DNA of 64,000 nt from Prescottella equi. GTDB taxonomy: Bacteria > Actinomycetota > Actinomycetes > Mycobacteriales > Mycobacteriaceae. This document shows, one piece after another, positions 54,824 to 63,515 of the stretch. The stretch spans positions 1 through 64,000 of the forward strand of contig NZ_JAIVAH010000026.1 in assembly GCF_020171745.1 (NCBI RefSeq), written 5' to 3'. The stretch's first letter is position 1. Each line of letters opens with the position of its first letter. Below the pieces are notes generated by a model that did no database searches, had not been told where the DNA came from, and was given only the letters and a program-made list of their open reading frames with translations. The position numbers and the translations under genes were made by a program.

Positions 54824-55985
54824 TCACGGAGGGTTGCGCCACGCGGCGACTGGTCGCCCAAACCACCAGCGCACCGATCGCGAACGCAGCGCCGAGAACG
54901 CTGGACCCGGCCCATCCGGCGACGGAGTACACGGCGGTGGTGGTGACTGCGCCGAGCGCCGAGCCCACGGAGTAGAAGAGCATGTAGCTGCCGATGACGC
55001 TGCTGGTCCGATCCGGATGCCCCGCGGTGAGTAGGTGCTGGTTGCTGACATGTACGGCTTGCACGGCGAAATCGAGCACGATCACGCCGACGACGAGCAG
55101 CCACAACGACCACGATCCCTGCGCCGTTGCCAGCCACGAGACAGCCAAGAGTACGAGTGCCGCCCCAGTGACCGTGCTCGCGAAACCGTCATCCGCCCAA
55201 CGCCCCGCCCTGCCTGCGCCCAGTGCACCCGCCAACCCGGCGATCCCGAACAAGCCGACCTGGGCAGTACTGAGATGCCACGGCGATGCCTCGAGAGGCA
55301 GCGCCAAGCCGCTCCAGAGCGCGCCGAAGGAGGCGAACAAGAAGAGGGCGATCAGCCCCCGCGAGAGGAACAGTTGTTCGCCGAACAGCCTGCGCGACGC
55401 ATTCAGCACCTGCCGATACTCGGCACGATCAGCACGCGCGTCGGTCGGTAGGAGCCTCAGAACGAGGAACGCCAGCACGATGAGAAGGACTGCCCAAACG
55501 ACGTAAACACTGCGCCAGCCCCAGACCGCAGCCAGAGCGCCACCAACGACCCGCGCACCGAGAATGCCGATGACGACCCCGGAAGTCACCAAGCCCAACG
55601 TGCGTCCGCGTTCCTGCGGCGCCGACACAGCCGCGGCATAGGCGACCGTCGTCTGCACCACGACAGCGAACAGGCCGGCGACGGCTACCCCGGCAAGCAT
55701 CACCCACGCGCGAGTGGCGCTTGCCGCAATCACGACACCCACCGCAGTGAGGAGCAGGTGCCCGACGATGAGTTTGCGCCGGTCCATCATGTCCCCCAAC
55801 GGGACGAGAAGGACCAACCCTGCCAGGTAGCCGAGCTGCCCCGCAGTGACGATCCACCCCAGGGCAGCACCCGATACATCGAGGTCGTTGCCGATCTGAG
55901 TGAGGACGGGCTGGGCCGAATAGATGGTTGCGACGGAAACCGCGCAGACCGTGGCGAACAGCAGGCGTCGACCGAGAGACATCAA
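54750..55985 (-). CDS. MFS transporter
   Basis: A 411-residue, 12-helix major facilitator, with the motif-A-like LGDMMDRRKLI loop after helix 2. It resembles drug-efflux DHA1 members. It is divergent from an HxlR-family regulator and shares its control region, so efflux is probably induced by a compound that regulator senses. The start is ATGATG; the second ATG is possible. Confidence 0.88.
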   Translation of the reverse strand: MMSLGRRLLFATVCAVSVATIYSAQPVLTQIGNDLDVSGAALGWIVTAGQLGYLAGLVLLVPLGDMMDRRKLIVGHLLLTAVGVVIAASATRAWVMLAGVAVAGLFAVVVQTTVAYAAAVSAPQERGRTLGLVTSGVVIGILGARVVGGALAAVWGWRSVYVVWAVLLIVLAFLVLRLLPTDARADRAEYRQVLNASRRLFGEQLFLSRGLIALFLFASFGALWSGLALPLEASPWHLSTAQVGLFGIAGLAGALGAGRAGRWADDGFASTVTGAALVLLAVSWLATAQGSWSLWLLVVGVIVLDFAVQAVHVSNQHLLTAGHPDRTSSVIGSYMLFYSVGSALGAVTTTAVYSVAGWAGSSVLGAAFAIGALVVWATSRRVAQPSVITAESAVRVPPRAPLGRRPKPRTV

Positions 55986-56012
55986 TGCCGAGCCTCCAAA
56001 TCAGTAGCAATA

Positions 56013-56060
56013 TGCAACCGTTTGGACGCTACGGCATAATGGTTTCAAACTGCAACCGTT
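56013..56060. promoter_or_regulatory. TGCAACCGTT direct repeats, HxlR control region
   Basis: TGCAACCGTT occurs twice (56013 and 56051), 38 bases apart start to start, in the 88-base gap between the MFS transporter and the HxlR gene. Repeats of this kind are plausible operator half-sites for the HxlR protein. Confidence 0.5.
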
Positions 56061-56073
56061 GTGGGAGCCCGCG

Positions 56074-56568
56074 ATGACCGAACCGATGACTGCCGACACC
56101 GATTGGACCGACCCGGCATGTCCGGTTGCACGAACGCTCGACATCGTCGGCGACCGCTGGAGCTTGCTGATCGTTCGCGATGCCATGGACGGCGCACGAG
56201 CATTCGGCGACTTCCAGCAGTCCACTGGAATCGCGCGCAACATCCTTACGGACCGACTACGGCGACTCGTCCAAAACGGCATCGTCGAACGGAAACCTGC
56301 CCCGTCAGGCAGGCGGCACATCTACACACTCACTCCCGCCGGGCGGGACTTGTTCACCGTCGTCGTTGCGTTGCGCCAGTGGGGTGAACGGCACGCCTTC
56401 ACATCGACCGAGGAGCACTCCACCCTCGTCGACGAGCACGGCCTACCCATCTCGGATTTGCAACCCACAAGCTCGACCGGCAGCCCCGCGAACCTCGATA
56501 CGACATCCGTCCTGAAGGTTCGCCAATCCCGGGAAGCCACTGATTCTCAGGCCTTGACTCGAACATAG
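56074..56568 (+). CDS. HxlR-family winged-helix regulator
   Basis: A 164-residue protein: CPVARTLDIVGDRWSLLIVRDAMDGARAFGDF and LTDRLRRLVQNGIVERKP form the HxlR winged helix, including the conserved N-terminal Cys that senses redox or electrophiles in some members. The start has GGGAG six bases upstream. It probably controls the divergent MFS transporter. Confidence 0.88.
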   Translation: MTEPMTADTDWTDPACPVARTLDIVGDRWSLLIVRDAMDGARAFGDFQQSTGIARNILTDRLRRLVQNGIVERKPAPSGRRHIYTLTPAGRDLFTVVVALRQWGERHAFTSTEEHSTLVDEHGLPISDLQPTSSTGSPANLDTTSVLKVRQSREATDSQALTRT

Positions 56569-56574
56569 GTTCGA
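56559..56574. promoter_or_regulatory. LexA (SOS) box
   Basis: TCGAACATAGGTTCGA is a perfect match to the actinobacterial LexA box TCGAAC-n4-GTTCGA. It lies 14 bases before the DUF222/HNH gene, placing it under DNA-damage control. Its left part overlaps the HxlR stop region. Confidence 0.92.
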
Positions 56575-56588
56575 ACTAAAGTCGGGGC

Positions 56589-57890
56589 ATGAATCCGGGG
56601 GGACTCAACAATTCGGGAATCGCAGCCACCGCGCTGCAGCCTGACGACGTGCGCCTTCTCACCGAAATCGCGTTGCTGCAGAACACGATCGACGTCACCC
56701 GCGAGATCGAACGCCTCGAAGCATTGCGGGTCGCGATGGTCGCCGAAATCGACGAGCGGGCAGTTTCGTTCGACACCCTCGGGTTTCGAAGCGTGAAGAT
56801 GTGGCTGGCCGCGAACAGCCTGTTGGAAGTGTCGACCGCGGGACGAATCCTCGCGTTGGGCCGGATGCTCGGCCGGCAACCCGAGATCGCCGACGCGTAC
56901 AACGTAGGCGATATTTCGGCCGAGCATGCCGCGTTGATCGGGAAGTTCTGTGAGACTCCACCGCAGGGCATGCCGATCGAGGCGTTGGATGCGTGTCGAA
57001 AAGTGTTGCTGGACAGCGCTACCGGATCCACTGCAACCACCATGACCGTGCGCACCTGCATCTCCCGGCTCGAGCGGATCTTCGAATCCGACGAACTGCC
57101 ACCCAGCGAGGACACCGAACGCAACGAATTCCACGCGTCGAAAACCTTGAACGGACGCGTCGCCGTCAAGGGCGATCTCGACGCGGTGACCGGTGAGATG
57201 CTGTTGACCGCGCTGTCGTCGTTGACGAAGCCGCGGAATCCGATGGACGACCCCGCCGGCGCCCGAACGCCAGCCAGGCAGCGGGCGGACGCATTCGCCG
57301 AAATCCTGCGCCGCTACCTCGACTCCGGAGACGCACCCATCGAAGGCGGGGAACGACCGCACCTCTCCTTGCATGTGAACGCCAGCGATCTCGCCCGTAC
57401 CGGAGCGGATCACGAGTGGACGGGCTCGGACGGCGATCCGGACCTGTTCGGCGACAAAGACATCGCACGGATGCCCCACCTGGGACCGCTCTCGATCGCC
57501 ACCGCACGACGACTCGCCTGCGACTGCCACCTCACCCCCATCGTCATGGACGATGGTGTGCCGCTGAACCTGGGCCGCACGAGCAGAACAGTGTCGAAGA
57601 AGCAGCGCAGGGCGTTGATCGCCCGCGACCACGGCTGCGCCTTCCCCGGCTGCGGAGCAGTCCCCGCGCACTGCGAAGGCCACCACGTGACACATTGGGC
57701 CGACGGCGGACCCACCGACCTCGACAACCTCGTCCTACTCTGCCGCTACCACCACGGCCTTCTCCACCACTCCCACTGGCAAGTGAAGATCGGCGACGAT
57801 CGAACGCCGTGGTTCACCCCACCGAGCACCGTCGACCCCTACAAGAAACCCATCCCCGCCCACGGGCGGGAAGGCCCCCGCGCGGCCTGA
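56589..57890 (+). CDS. DUF222/HNH endonuclease (13E12 type)
   Basis: A 433-residue protein with an N-terminal DUF222 helical region (about 30-230) and a C-terminal HNH nuclease: HGCAFPGC, CEGHHVTHWADGGPTDLDNLVLLCRYHHGLLH. This is the repeat family called 13E12 in mycobacteria, some members of which are LexA-controlled. Its role in the DNA damage response is not settled. The SOS box directly upstream supports induction under damage. Confidence 0.93.
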   Translation: MNPGGLNNSGIAATALQPDDVRLLTEIALLQNTIDVTREIERLEALRVAMVAEIDERAVSFDTLGFRSVKMWLAANSLLEVSTAGRILALGRMLGRQPEIADAYNVGDISAEHAALIGKFCETPPQGMPIEALDACRKVLLDSATGSTATTMTVRTCISRLERIFESDELPPSEDTERNEFHASKTLNGRVAVKGDLDAVTGEMLLTALSSLTKPRNPMDDPAGARTPARQRADAFAEILRRYLDSGDAPIEGGERPHLSLHVNASDLARTGADHEWTGSDGDPDLFGDKDIARMPHLGPLSIATARRLACDCHLTPIVMDDGVPLNLGRTSRTVSKKQRRALIARDHGCAFPGCGAVPAHCEGHHVTHWADGGPTDLDNLVLLCRYHHGLLHHSHWQVKIGDDRTPWFTPPSTVDPYKKPIPAHGREGPRAA

Positions 57891-57904
57891 TCGGGGAGCT
57901 TCCG

Positions 57905-58396
57905 CTAGTCCTCCTCGGATTCCACCTGTTGCCAGCGTCGCCGCTTCGCTCGGAGCACGACCGCGGCCGCGGTGCCACCTGCGACCACGCCAACCGCGAT
58001 ACCGGCCCAGGTCGCCGAAGGATTGTCGCTGGACGGCGTCAGGAGCCGGGCGATGATGCCGAGCGCGCCGGTGAGATAGAGCGCGAGCGCGAGTACAGCG
58101 CGCGGGGTCGCCAGCTTCCCGGTCTCGCGCGGATCCACACGGCTGTGCCGCGCGAAAGCCAATGTGCACGTGGAGATCACGACGGACTCGACCAGTAGTC
58201 CGAGCGCGATCCAGGCACCGGCGGTCCCAGCGGCCCAGGGCAGGATCGCGGCAGCGAGCAGACCCACCCACAGGAACAGCTGGTACCCGACCGCGGACGC
58301 CTCGTTCCACACGTCACGCTGACGTTCGTCGCGGTAGAACTCGTCGTCGAGTCCACCGACCACACGCATCGCGTTCACGAAGACACTCACGGTCAT
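57905..58396 (-). CDS. Membrane protein controlled with XRE regulator
   Basis: A 163-residue protein with four hydrophobic helices and short acidic ends. The ATG overlaps the regulator stop (ATGA). Small XRE regulator plus membrane protein pairs like this are common, and the regulator is thought to control the pair. Function unknown. Confidence 0.78.
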   Translation of the reverse strand: MTVSVFVNAMRVVGGLDDEFYRDERQRDVWNEASAVGYQLFLWVGLLAAAILPWAAGTAGAWIALGLLVESVVISTCTLAFARHSRVDPRETGKLATPRAVLALALYLTGALGIIARLLTPSSDNPSATWAGIAVGVVAGGTAAAVVLRAKRRRWQQVESEED

Positions 58397-58608
58397 CCCT
58401 CCTCGTTCAGCGGGAACAACGTCTCGACCGTCGTTCCCAGCGCCGCGGCAAGGCGCAGCGCCAGGTAGACGCTCGGCGCATAGTCACCACCCTCCACCGA
58501 GACGATGCTCTGCCGACTCACCCCTCCGGCGCGTGCGAGCTCGGCCTGGGTGATCCCGGCAGCCTTCCGATGCTCCCGTACACGGTTCTCCCGCGGCTTG
58601 TCGGACAC
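58393..58608 (-). CDS. XRE-family HTH regulator (leaderless)
   Basis: A 71-residue Cro/CI-type HTH protein: ITQAELARAGGVSRQSIVSVEGGDYAPSVYLALRLA. The GTG start fits the standard length of this family; an in-frame ATG 12 codons upstream lies inside the promoter palindrome and is rejected. With the promoter found upstream, the first transcribed base should be at or next to the start codon. Confidence 0.85.
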   Translation of the reverse strand: MSDKPRENRVREHRKAAGITQAELARAGGVSRQSIVSVEGGDYAPSVYLALRLAAALGTTVETLFPLNEEG

Positions 58609-58615
58609 GAGTAGA

Positions 58616-58652
58616 AGTAAAGAATGCTTGACATTCGATGTCAAGCATTCTT
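58616..58652 (-). promoter_or_regulatory. Promoter with 33-base palindromic operator, XRE gene
   Basis: A perfect 15-base inverted repeat (AAGAATGCTTGACAT, centre TCG) spans 58620-58652. On the minus strand it contains a -35 TTGACA (58644-58639), a 17-base spacer and a -10 TTTACT (58621-58616). Transcription would start about seven bases later, at the GTG. Binding of the XRE protein would block its own promoter. Confidence 0.75.
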
Positions 58653-58653
58653 G

Positions 58654-59523
58654 TCATTCCGTGGTCGACGCCACGTCGTCGCGCAGTACCTTCGCAGACT
58701 CGGCGAACTTCCGAACCTGCTCGTCCTGCCACACGTGCGCCTGGGTCCCGCCACCGAGAACCCGGCTCGCGAGGGCCGACGACGTCGCGATCGGGACGTC
58801 ACTGCCGGCGATCACGATGTTGCCGTCGCGCTTGCCCTTGAGCATCGCGGGGTCCGCGATGATCGCGGTGTGTTCGAACACCGCCCCTATGGTCGCGGCC
58901 TCGGCGCGGGCACCGCGCAGGTCGGGGGTGTCGCCGCAGTTGACGACGTAGATCCCGCCGGGCGCGAGGACGCGTCGGGCCTGTCTGGTGAACTCGAGAG
59001 TCGTCAGCGGAAGCGGGGTGCTGTTGCCCGCGAACACGTCCCGGACGATCACGTCGCGGCTGTCCTCCGTCAGCGTTTCGGTCACCGCGCGGGCCTCCCC
59101 CACCCGGACCCGCAGCAGCGGCGCCCGGGGCAGGTCGAACCACTCCCGCACCAGCACGGCCAGGCGTCCGTCCAACTCGACGACCACCTGCCGCGCCTCC
59201 GGATACAGCGACGCGAACGCCCGTGCGAGTGTGCAGGCCCCGCCACCAAGGTGGAGCACGCGCAGCTTCGACGACGAATCCCACTGGGAACGAATCAGTT
59301 CCGAGATCCACCGCATGTAGTCGAAGGCCAGCGTCTGCGGATCGGCCAGGTCGATGTGCGAGCTGGGTTCGCCGTTGATCCGCAGGATCCAGCTCTGCTG
59401 GTCGAACGGATCCTCCTCGAGCTCACACGTTCCGGTGTCGATCTCGTAGGTGCCGGCCACCGGCCCACCGTCGCCGCGAGGATCGCGGTCCTCACTCCTG
59501 CGGCCGCCCCGCTGCCTGCCCAT
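58654..59523 (-). CDS. Spermidine synthase-like methyltransferase-fold protein
   Basis: A 289-residue protein with the Rossmann SAM-binding loop VLHLGGGACTLARAF (about 90-104), VVELDGRLA and DVFAGNSTPL, as in spermidine synthases. Many actinobacterial members of this group lack polyamine activity, so the substrate is open. The ATG used has AGGGA nine bases upstream. Confidence 0.8.
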   Translation of the reverse strand: MGRQRGGRRSEDRDPRGDGGPVAGTYEIDTGTCELEEDPFDQQSWILRINGEPSSHIDLADPQTLAFDYMRWISELIRSQWDSSSKLRVLHLGGGACTLARAFASLYPEARQVVVELDGRLAVLVREWFDLPRAPLLRVRVGEARAVTETLTEDSRDVIVRDVFAGNSTPLPLTTLEFTRQARRVLAPGGIYVVNCGDTPDLRGARAEAATIGAVFEHTAIIADPAMLKGKRDGNIVIAGSDVPIATSSALASRVLGGGTQAHVWQDEQVRKFAESAKVLRDDVASTTE

Positions 59524-59592
59524 CGACGCCATCCCTGCTGCTCACCAGCGCCGCAACCTCAGCAGACGCTCGGGTACCAGGATAACGGTGGG

Positions 59593-59612
59593 CGGCGGCG
59601 GGACGGCCGCCG
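59593..59612 (-). terminator. Candidate terminator for the sulfur-type operon
   Basis: A 7-base GC stem (CGGCGGC/GCCGCCG) with a six-base loop, 14 bases past the stop of the last gene, without a strong T-run. Confidence 0.35.
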
Positions 59613-59625
59613 GATTCCCCTCCCC

Positions 59626-60570
59626 TCAGACCGCCGCGCGACGGCTCGCCTCGACCACCTCCCCGATCCACGGCAGCACCGCGTCACGCACGGTGACCGC
59701 CCGTGGCAGCAGGCCGTTGGCGTGCAGCAGATCGGCGGCGCGCTGCTGCTCGTCGAGGAATTCCTCGGTCACCGGACCGATCCCGAACGGCCGTCCTCGC
59801 AGCGCCTCCTCCCAACGGTCGAGATCGGCAGTACCGCCGCGCCTTTCGGCGTCCTCGACGAAGAAGCGGGCCGCCTCACGCGGATTCGCGACGATCCACG
59901 CGTCGGACTCCTGCAGGGCCGCGACGACAGCCTCGAGCTCGTGCCGATGGTTCTCGGCGAACTCGCGCCGCACGAACCACAGCGACGGATGGCTGAACAG
60001 GCCGTCGGTGTCGACCAATGTGCGCACCTTCGTCTGCGCCTCCACCTCGGCCAGGCCGGGGTATGCACCCACCCAGGCGTCGATCTCCCCGGCCAGCAGC
60101 GCGGCCCCGCCGCGGTCGACATCGACGTCCACCGGGACGATGTCCGACCAGGTCAGCCCCTCCCGGTCGAGCGCGAGCAGCACGAGGGTGGTCTGCCACG
60201 ACCCGTGTGCGACGCCGACCCGCTTGCCACGCAGATCGGCGACAGTGCGGATCCCCGACTCCGACAGCGCGACCAGCCGACCGTTCTCGACCCGCGGACC
60301 CGAGATGCCGACGTACACCAGGTCCCGACCCTGTCCGAGCCCGGTGATCGGCGGGGTGAAGCCGGTGCCGATCACGTCGTAGCCGCCGTCTTCGAAGAGC
60401 CAGTCCGAGTGCAGTGTCGGCAGCCCGTGCCGCGGATCGACCCGGGGCGTCGTCGGCAGGTCGCGCAGGTCGACCCACTCGACGTCCGGCAGGCGGAGTT
60501 CGAGCAGGCCGTTGTGGCGCAGCGCGAACAGGGAATTGTTGTTCGGGAAGTACCCGACTCGAATCGTCAT
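59626..60570 (-). CDS. SsuA/NMT1-fold substrate-binding protein, no signal peptide
   Basis: A 314-residue type 2 periplasmic-binding fold: VGYFPNNN at the start, a SESGIRTVADLRGKRVGVAHGSW block and IVPVDVDVDRGGAALLAGEIDAWVGAYPG. Transport binders of this fold carry a signal peptide or lipobox; this one has neither and starts directly on the core. It could be a cytoplasmic enzyme like the DszB desulfinase, which has the same fold. AGGAG lies eight bases before the ATG. It is the last gene of the operon. Confidence 0.78.
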   Translation of the reverse strand: MTIRVGYFPNNNSLFALRHNGLLELRLPDVEWVDLRDLPTTPRVDPRHGLPTLHSDWLFEDGGYDVIGTGFTPPITGLGQGRDLVYVGISGPRVENGRLVALSESGIRTVADLRGKRVGVAHGSWQTTLVLLALDREGLTWSDIVPVDVDVDRGGAALLAGEIDAWVGAYPGLAEVEAQTKVRTLVDTDGLFSHPSLWFVRREFAENHRHELEAVVAALQESDAWIVANPREAARFFVEDAERRGGTADLDRWEEALRGRPFGIGPVTEEFLDEQQRAADLLHANGLLPRAVTVRDAVLPWIGEVVEASRRAAV

Positions 60571-60595
60571 GGGAATACTCCTGACTGCCCGGGAC

Positions 60596-61303
60596 TCAGA
60601 CGAGTCCGCGGCGACGGGCCTCGTCGAGCAGGCCGCTGCGACCCCACTGGGCGACGAGGTTGGTGCTGTCGAAGTCGACGGTGCCGCCGACGAGTTCACC
60701 GAGCGCCTGGTACTGCGCGCCCTCCTCGAGCAGCACCACGAACTTGGCGAGCTCGAGCAGGCCGGCGCGGCCGATCACGTTGACGCCGCCGTTGGCCTCG
60801 AAGATCGCGACGAGGTCCGGGTCGTCGACCAAGCGGTCGAGGATGAAGTCGCCGGGCGACTGGCTGCGGTCGATGTGCGGCGGGATGTCGCGCGAGAGCG
60901 TCAGGCGCTGCGAGGCCGCGTACTTGATACGCAGCGTGCGGTGCGTTTGCGCCCAGCCGCCGAGCCACGGGGTGTGCACGTGCACGATCGACGTGATCTC
61001 GGGGTGCTCGCGGAACACCTTGGCGTACCCGGTGACGAAGCCGGCCGGGCCGTCACCGGCGAGGACCTCGCCGTCGAAGGTCGCGAGAATCGGCTTGGCG
61101 CTGCGGTCCGCGGCCCACGGTCCGGGCTCGTTGAGCGCGACCGCGAGCTCCTCGCCGGGCACGCGCTCGACGAAGTTGACGGTGCCGTCGGCCGAGACGG
61201 TGCCGGTCTCGCGGAACACGCGGAACGCGGTGTCGGCGGCGCGGCGGGCATCGTCGACGAAGGACTCGATGGCCGGAGTGATACGAATTTCGGTGCTGGT
61301 CAC
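60596..61303 (-). CDS. Class II aldolase/adducin family protein
   Basis: A 235-residue protein of the class II aldolase fold, with HVHTPW (the zinc His-x-His) and NEPGPWAADRSAKPILATFDGEVLAGDG. It may cleave or isomerise a small hydroxy-ketone formed by the neighbouring oxygenases. The GTG start has AGGAG eight bases upstream. Confidence 0.8.
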   Translation of the reverse strand: MTSTEIRITPAIESFVDDARRAADTAFRVFRETGTVSADGTVNFVERVPGEELAVALNEPGPWAADRSAKPILATFDGEVLAGDGPAGFVTGYAKVFREHPEITSIVHVHTPWLGGWAQTHRTLRIKYAASQRLTLSRDIPPHIDRSQSPGDFILDRLVDDPDLVAIFEANGGVNVIGRAGLLELAKFVVLLEEGAQYQALGELVGGTVDFDSTNLVAQWGRSGLLDEARRRGLV

Positions 61304-61314
61304 GGTAAATGCTC

Positions 61315-62472
61315 CTATCGGACGGAAAGACTGCGGACCGGGGTGGGCGTGGTGCGGCGCAGCAGCGGCAGCACCTCCTCGCCCACCCGGTAGGCCTCTT
61401 CGAGGTGTGGGTTGCCGGCGAGGATGAAGGCATCCACTCCGAGATCGATCAACTGGTCGAGTCGCTCGGCGACCTGCTCGTAGCTACCGACGAGGCCGAA
61501 CGCCGGCCCGCCGCGGATGAGGCTGAAGCCGCACCACACGTTGGGCTGGACCTCGAGATCGCGGTAACCGGTGATGTTCTCCGGCACCCAGCCCGCGATG
61601 CGGGCGGCGCCGACGGAGTCACCCTGCGCGGCGCGGTTGGCGGCGTCGCGGTCGACGAACGCCCAGCCCTTCTCGATCTCGGCCCACGCCGCCTCCTCGG
61701 TGTGCCGGGCGACGATGTCGATGCGGACCGCGAACTTCGGGGTGCGGCCCAGCTTCGCGGAATGCTCGCGGACACCGTCGAACTTGGCCCGCAGGTCCGC
61801 GAACGGCTCGAGCCACGACAGGTAGTAGTCGGCGTGTGCTCCCGCAGCGGCGACGGCCGCGCCGGACGATCCGGAGAAGAACACCTCGGGGAACGGCTGA
61901 CCGGCCAGCAGCGGCGGCAGCGCGGCTCCGTCAGTGTGGAAGAAGCGGCCGTCGTAGTCGAACGGCGACCCGTCCCACACCCCACGCAGCACGTCGAGGA
62001 ACTCGGTGGTGCGCGCGTAGCGGTCGTCGTGCGCGACCTTGTCGCCCCACCACAACTGCGGCGCTCCCCCGCCGCCGCTGATGATGTTGTAGACCAGTCG
62101 GCCACCGGTGGCGCGCTGCAGGCTCGCCGACATCCGCGCCGCCTGCACGGGATGCAGGAACCCGGGCTGGAACGCCACCATGAACCGGTAGGTGTCGCTC
62201 GCGCGGGCCAGCGCCGACGCCGCCGCCCACGGGTCCTCTGTGATCGGGAACGACGGCAGCAGACCGCCGACGAATCCGGCCGACTCGGACGCCTTCACCA
62301 CCGCGGCCATGTGGTCGATGTAGCTGTAGCCGTCGAGTTCGCCGCCGCGGATCGCGGGCGCGATATTGCCGGGCCCGTGTCCGCCCGCGTGTCCGCGGTT
62401 GTAGCGGCGCGGGGTGCGCAGCGACGCGTGGTCGCCTTCCATGCCGACGCGCCAGTAGAAGTCGGTGCTCAT
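61315..62472 (-). CDS. SsuD-like FMN-dependent monooxygenase
   Basis: A 385-residue bacterial luciferase-like monooxygenase, close in build to alkanesulfonate monooxygenase SsuD: HPVQAARMSASLQRATGGRLVYNIISGG and GSYEQVAERLDQLIDLGVDAFIL are the typical blocks. It uses reduced FMN and O2 to oxidise a sulfonate or similar compound. Its start overlaps the stop of the next gene upstream (ATGA). Confidence 0.88.
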   Translation of the reverse strand: MSTDFYWRVGMEGDHASLRTPRRYNRGHAGGHGPGNIAPAIRGGELDGYSYIDHMAAVVKASESAGFVGGLLPSFPITEDPWAAASALARASDTYRFMVAFQPGFLHPVQAARMSASLQRATGGRLVYNIISGGGGAPQLWWGDKVAHDDRYARTTEFLDVLRGVWDGSPFDYDGRFFHTDGAALPPLLAGQPFPEVFFSGSSGAAVAAAGAHADYYLSWLEPFADLRAKFDGVREHSAKLGRTPKFAVRIDIVARHTEEAAWAEIEKGWAFVDRDAANRAAQGDSVGAARIAGWVPENITGYRDLEVQPNVWCGFSLIRGGPAFGLVGSYEQVAERLDQLIDLGVDAFILAGNPHLEEAYRVGEEVLPLLRRTTPTPVRSLSVR

Positions 62473-63515
62473 GCGGGGATCTCCTGTCCAGCGAGCGTGC
62501 GGCCGGCGGGGTCGACGAGGTGCAGCAGGTGCTCACCGGCCCGGTGCAGTTCCTCGAGGTGCGGGTGCCCGGTGAGGACGAACACCTCGACGCCCTGCTC
62601 CCGATAGCGCGACAACGCCTGCGCCACTTGCTCGTAGCTGCCGACCAGCCCGATCTGCTGCCGGTAGCCGATGCGGTCGAAGCCGGCCCAGCGGGAGCCG
62701 TCCAGCGTCAGAGCCCGCACGTCGGCCGCGGTGGCCTCGGGATGGACCTCACGCCACTGCCGCAGCACGCGGGCCCAGGCCTCGTCGGCGTCCTCGCGGG
62801 CGACGATCGGCAGCTCGAGCCCGATCCGGACGGTGCGGCCGAATCCGTCGGCGGCGCTGCGGAGTTCGTCGACGGTGGCGGCGATGCCGTGCGGCTGCTC
62901 GTCGAGCAGATGGACGTCGGCGTGCTCGGCCGACAGCGCGATGGCCTCGGGCGACGTCCCCGACAGGTACACGGTCGGGGACGGCAGACCGGACAGGATG
63001 CCGCGGAACCCGCCGTCGATCACGTCGTAGAACTCGCCCGCGAATTCGAACCCGGTGCCGCCGAAACGCCCCGGCAGTACCTGCTCCTCGTTCCACACGC
63101 CGCGCGCGACGGCGAGGAACTCCCGGGCCCGGCGGTAGCGGTCATCTCCGGTGATCCGGTCGCCGCGTGCACGCGCGTCGTCGGGGTCGACGTCCACCCG
63201 CACCCGCCAGTCGAGGCGTCCGGCGGACAGCCGCTGCAGCGTCGCCGACAGCTTGGCGGCGTACACCGGGGTGCCGAACGCCGGATGGAACTCGACGGTG
63301 ACGCGGGCGTGCCGGGTCTGGCGCAGCGCGGACCCGGCCACCACCCACGAGTCGTCGCCCTCGGGGTCGTACGGGACCACGACGCCGTCGAGCCCGGACA
63401 GCTCGGCGGCGAGGATCGCCTGGTCGTGGAAGTCGAAGCCGTCACGGCGGCCGGAGACGGCCGCAACGTGCCGGCCGTCGCCGCGCACCGGCAGCTCCCA
63501 CAGGAACTCGGTCAC
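62469..63515 (-). CDS. Second SsuD-like FMN-dependent monooxygenase
   Basis: A 348-residue luciferase-like monooxygenase, a paralogue of the one following it, with VEFHPAFGTPVYAAKLSATLQRLSAGRLDWRV and GSYEQVAQALSRYREQGVEVFVLTG. The GTG start overlaps the stop of the gene before it (GTGA). Two such enzymes in one operon suggest two oxidation steps or two substrates. An FMN reductase is not seen within the window. Confidence 0.85.
   Translation of the reverse strand: MTEFLWELPVRGDGRHVAAVSGRRDGFDFHDQAILAAELSGLDGVVVPYDPEGDDSWVVAGSALRQTRHARVTVEFHPAFGTPVYAAKLSATLQRLSAGRLDWRVRVDVDPDDARARGDRITGDDRYRRAREFLAVARGVWNEEQVLPGRFGGTGFEFAGEFYDVIDGGFRGILSGLPSPTVYLSGTSPEAIALSAEHADVHLLDEQPHGIAATVDELRSAADGFGRTVRIGLELPIVAREDADEAWARVLRQWREVHPEATAADVRALTLDGSRWAGFDRIGYRQQIGLVGSYEQVAQALSRYREQGVEVFVLTGHPHLEELHRAGEHLLHLVDPAGRTLAGQEIPA

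Noticed and set aside
57855-57875. CCCGCC/GGCGGG hairpin as terminator
   Set aside because: It lies inside the coding end of the DUF222/HNH gene, has a short stem and no T-run, so it is probably just codon composition.
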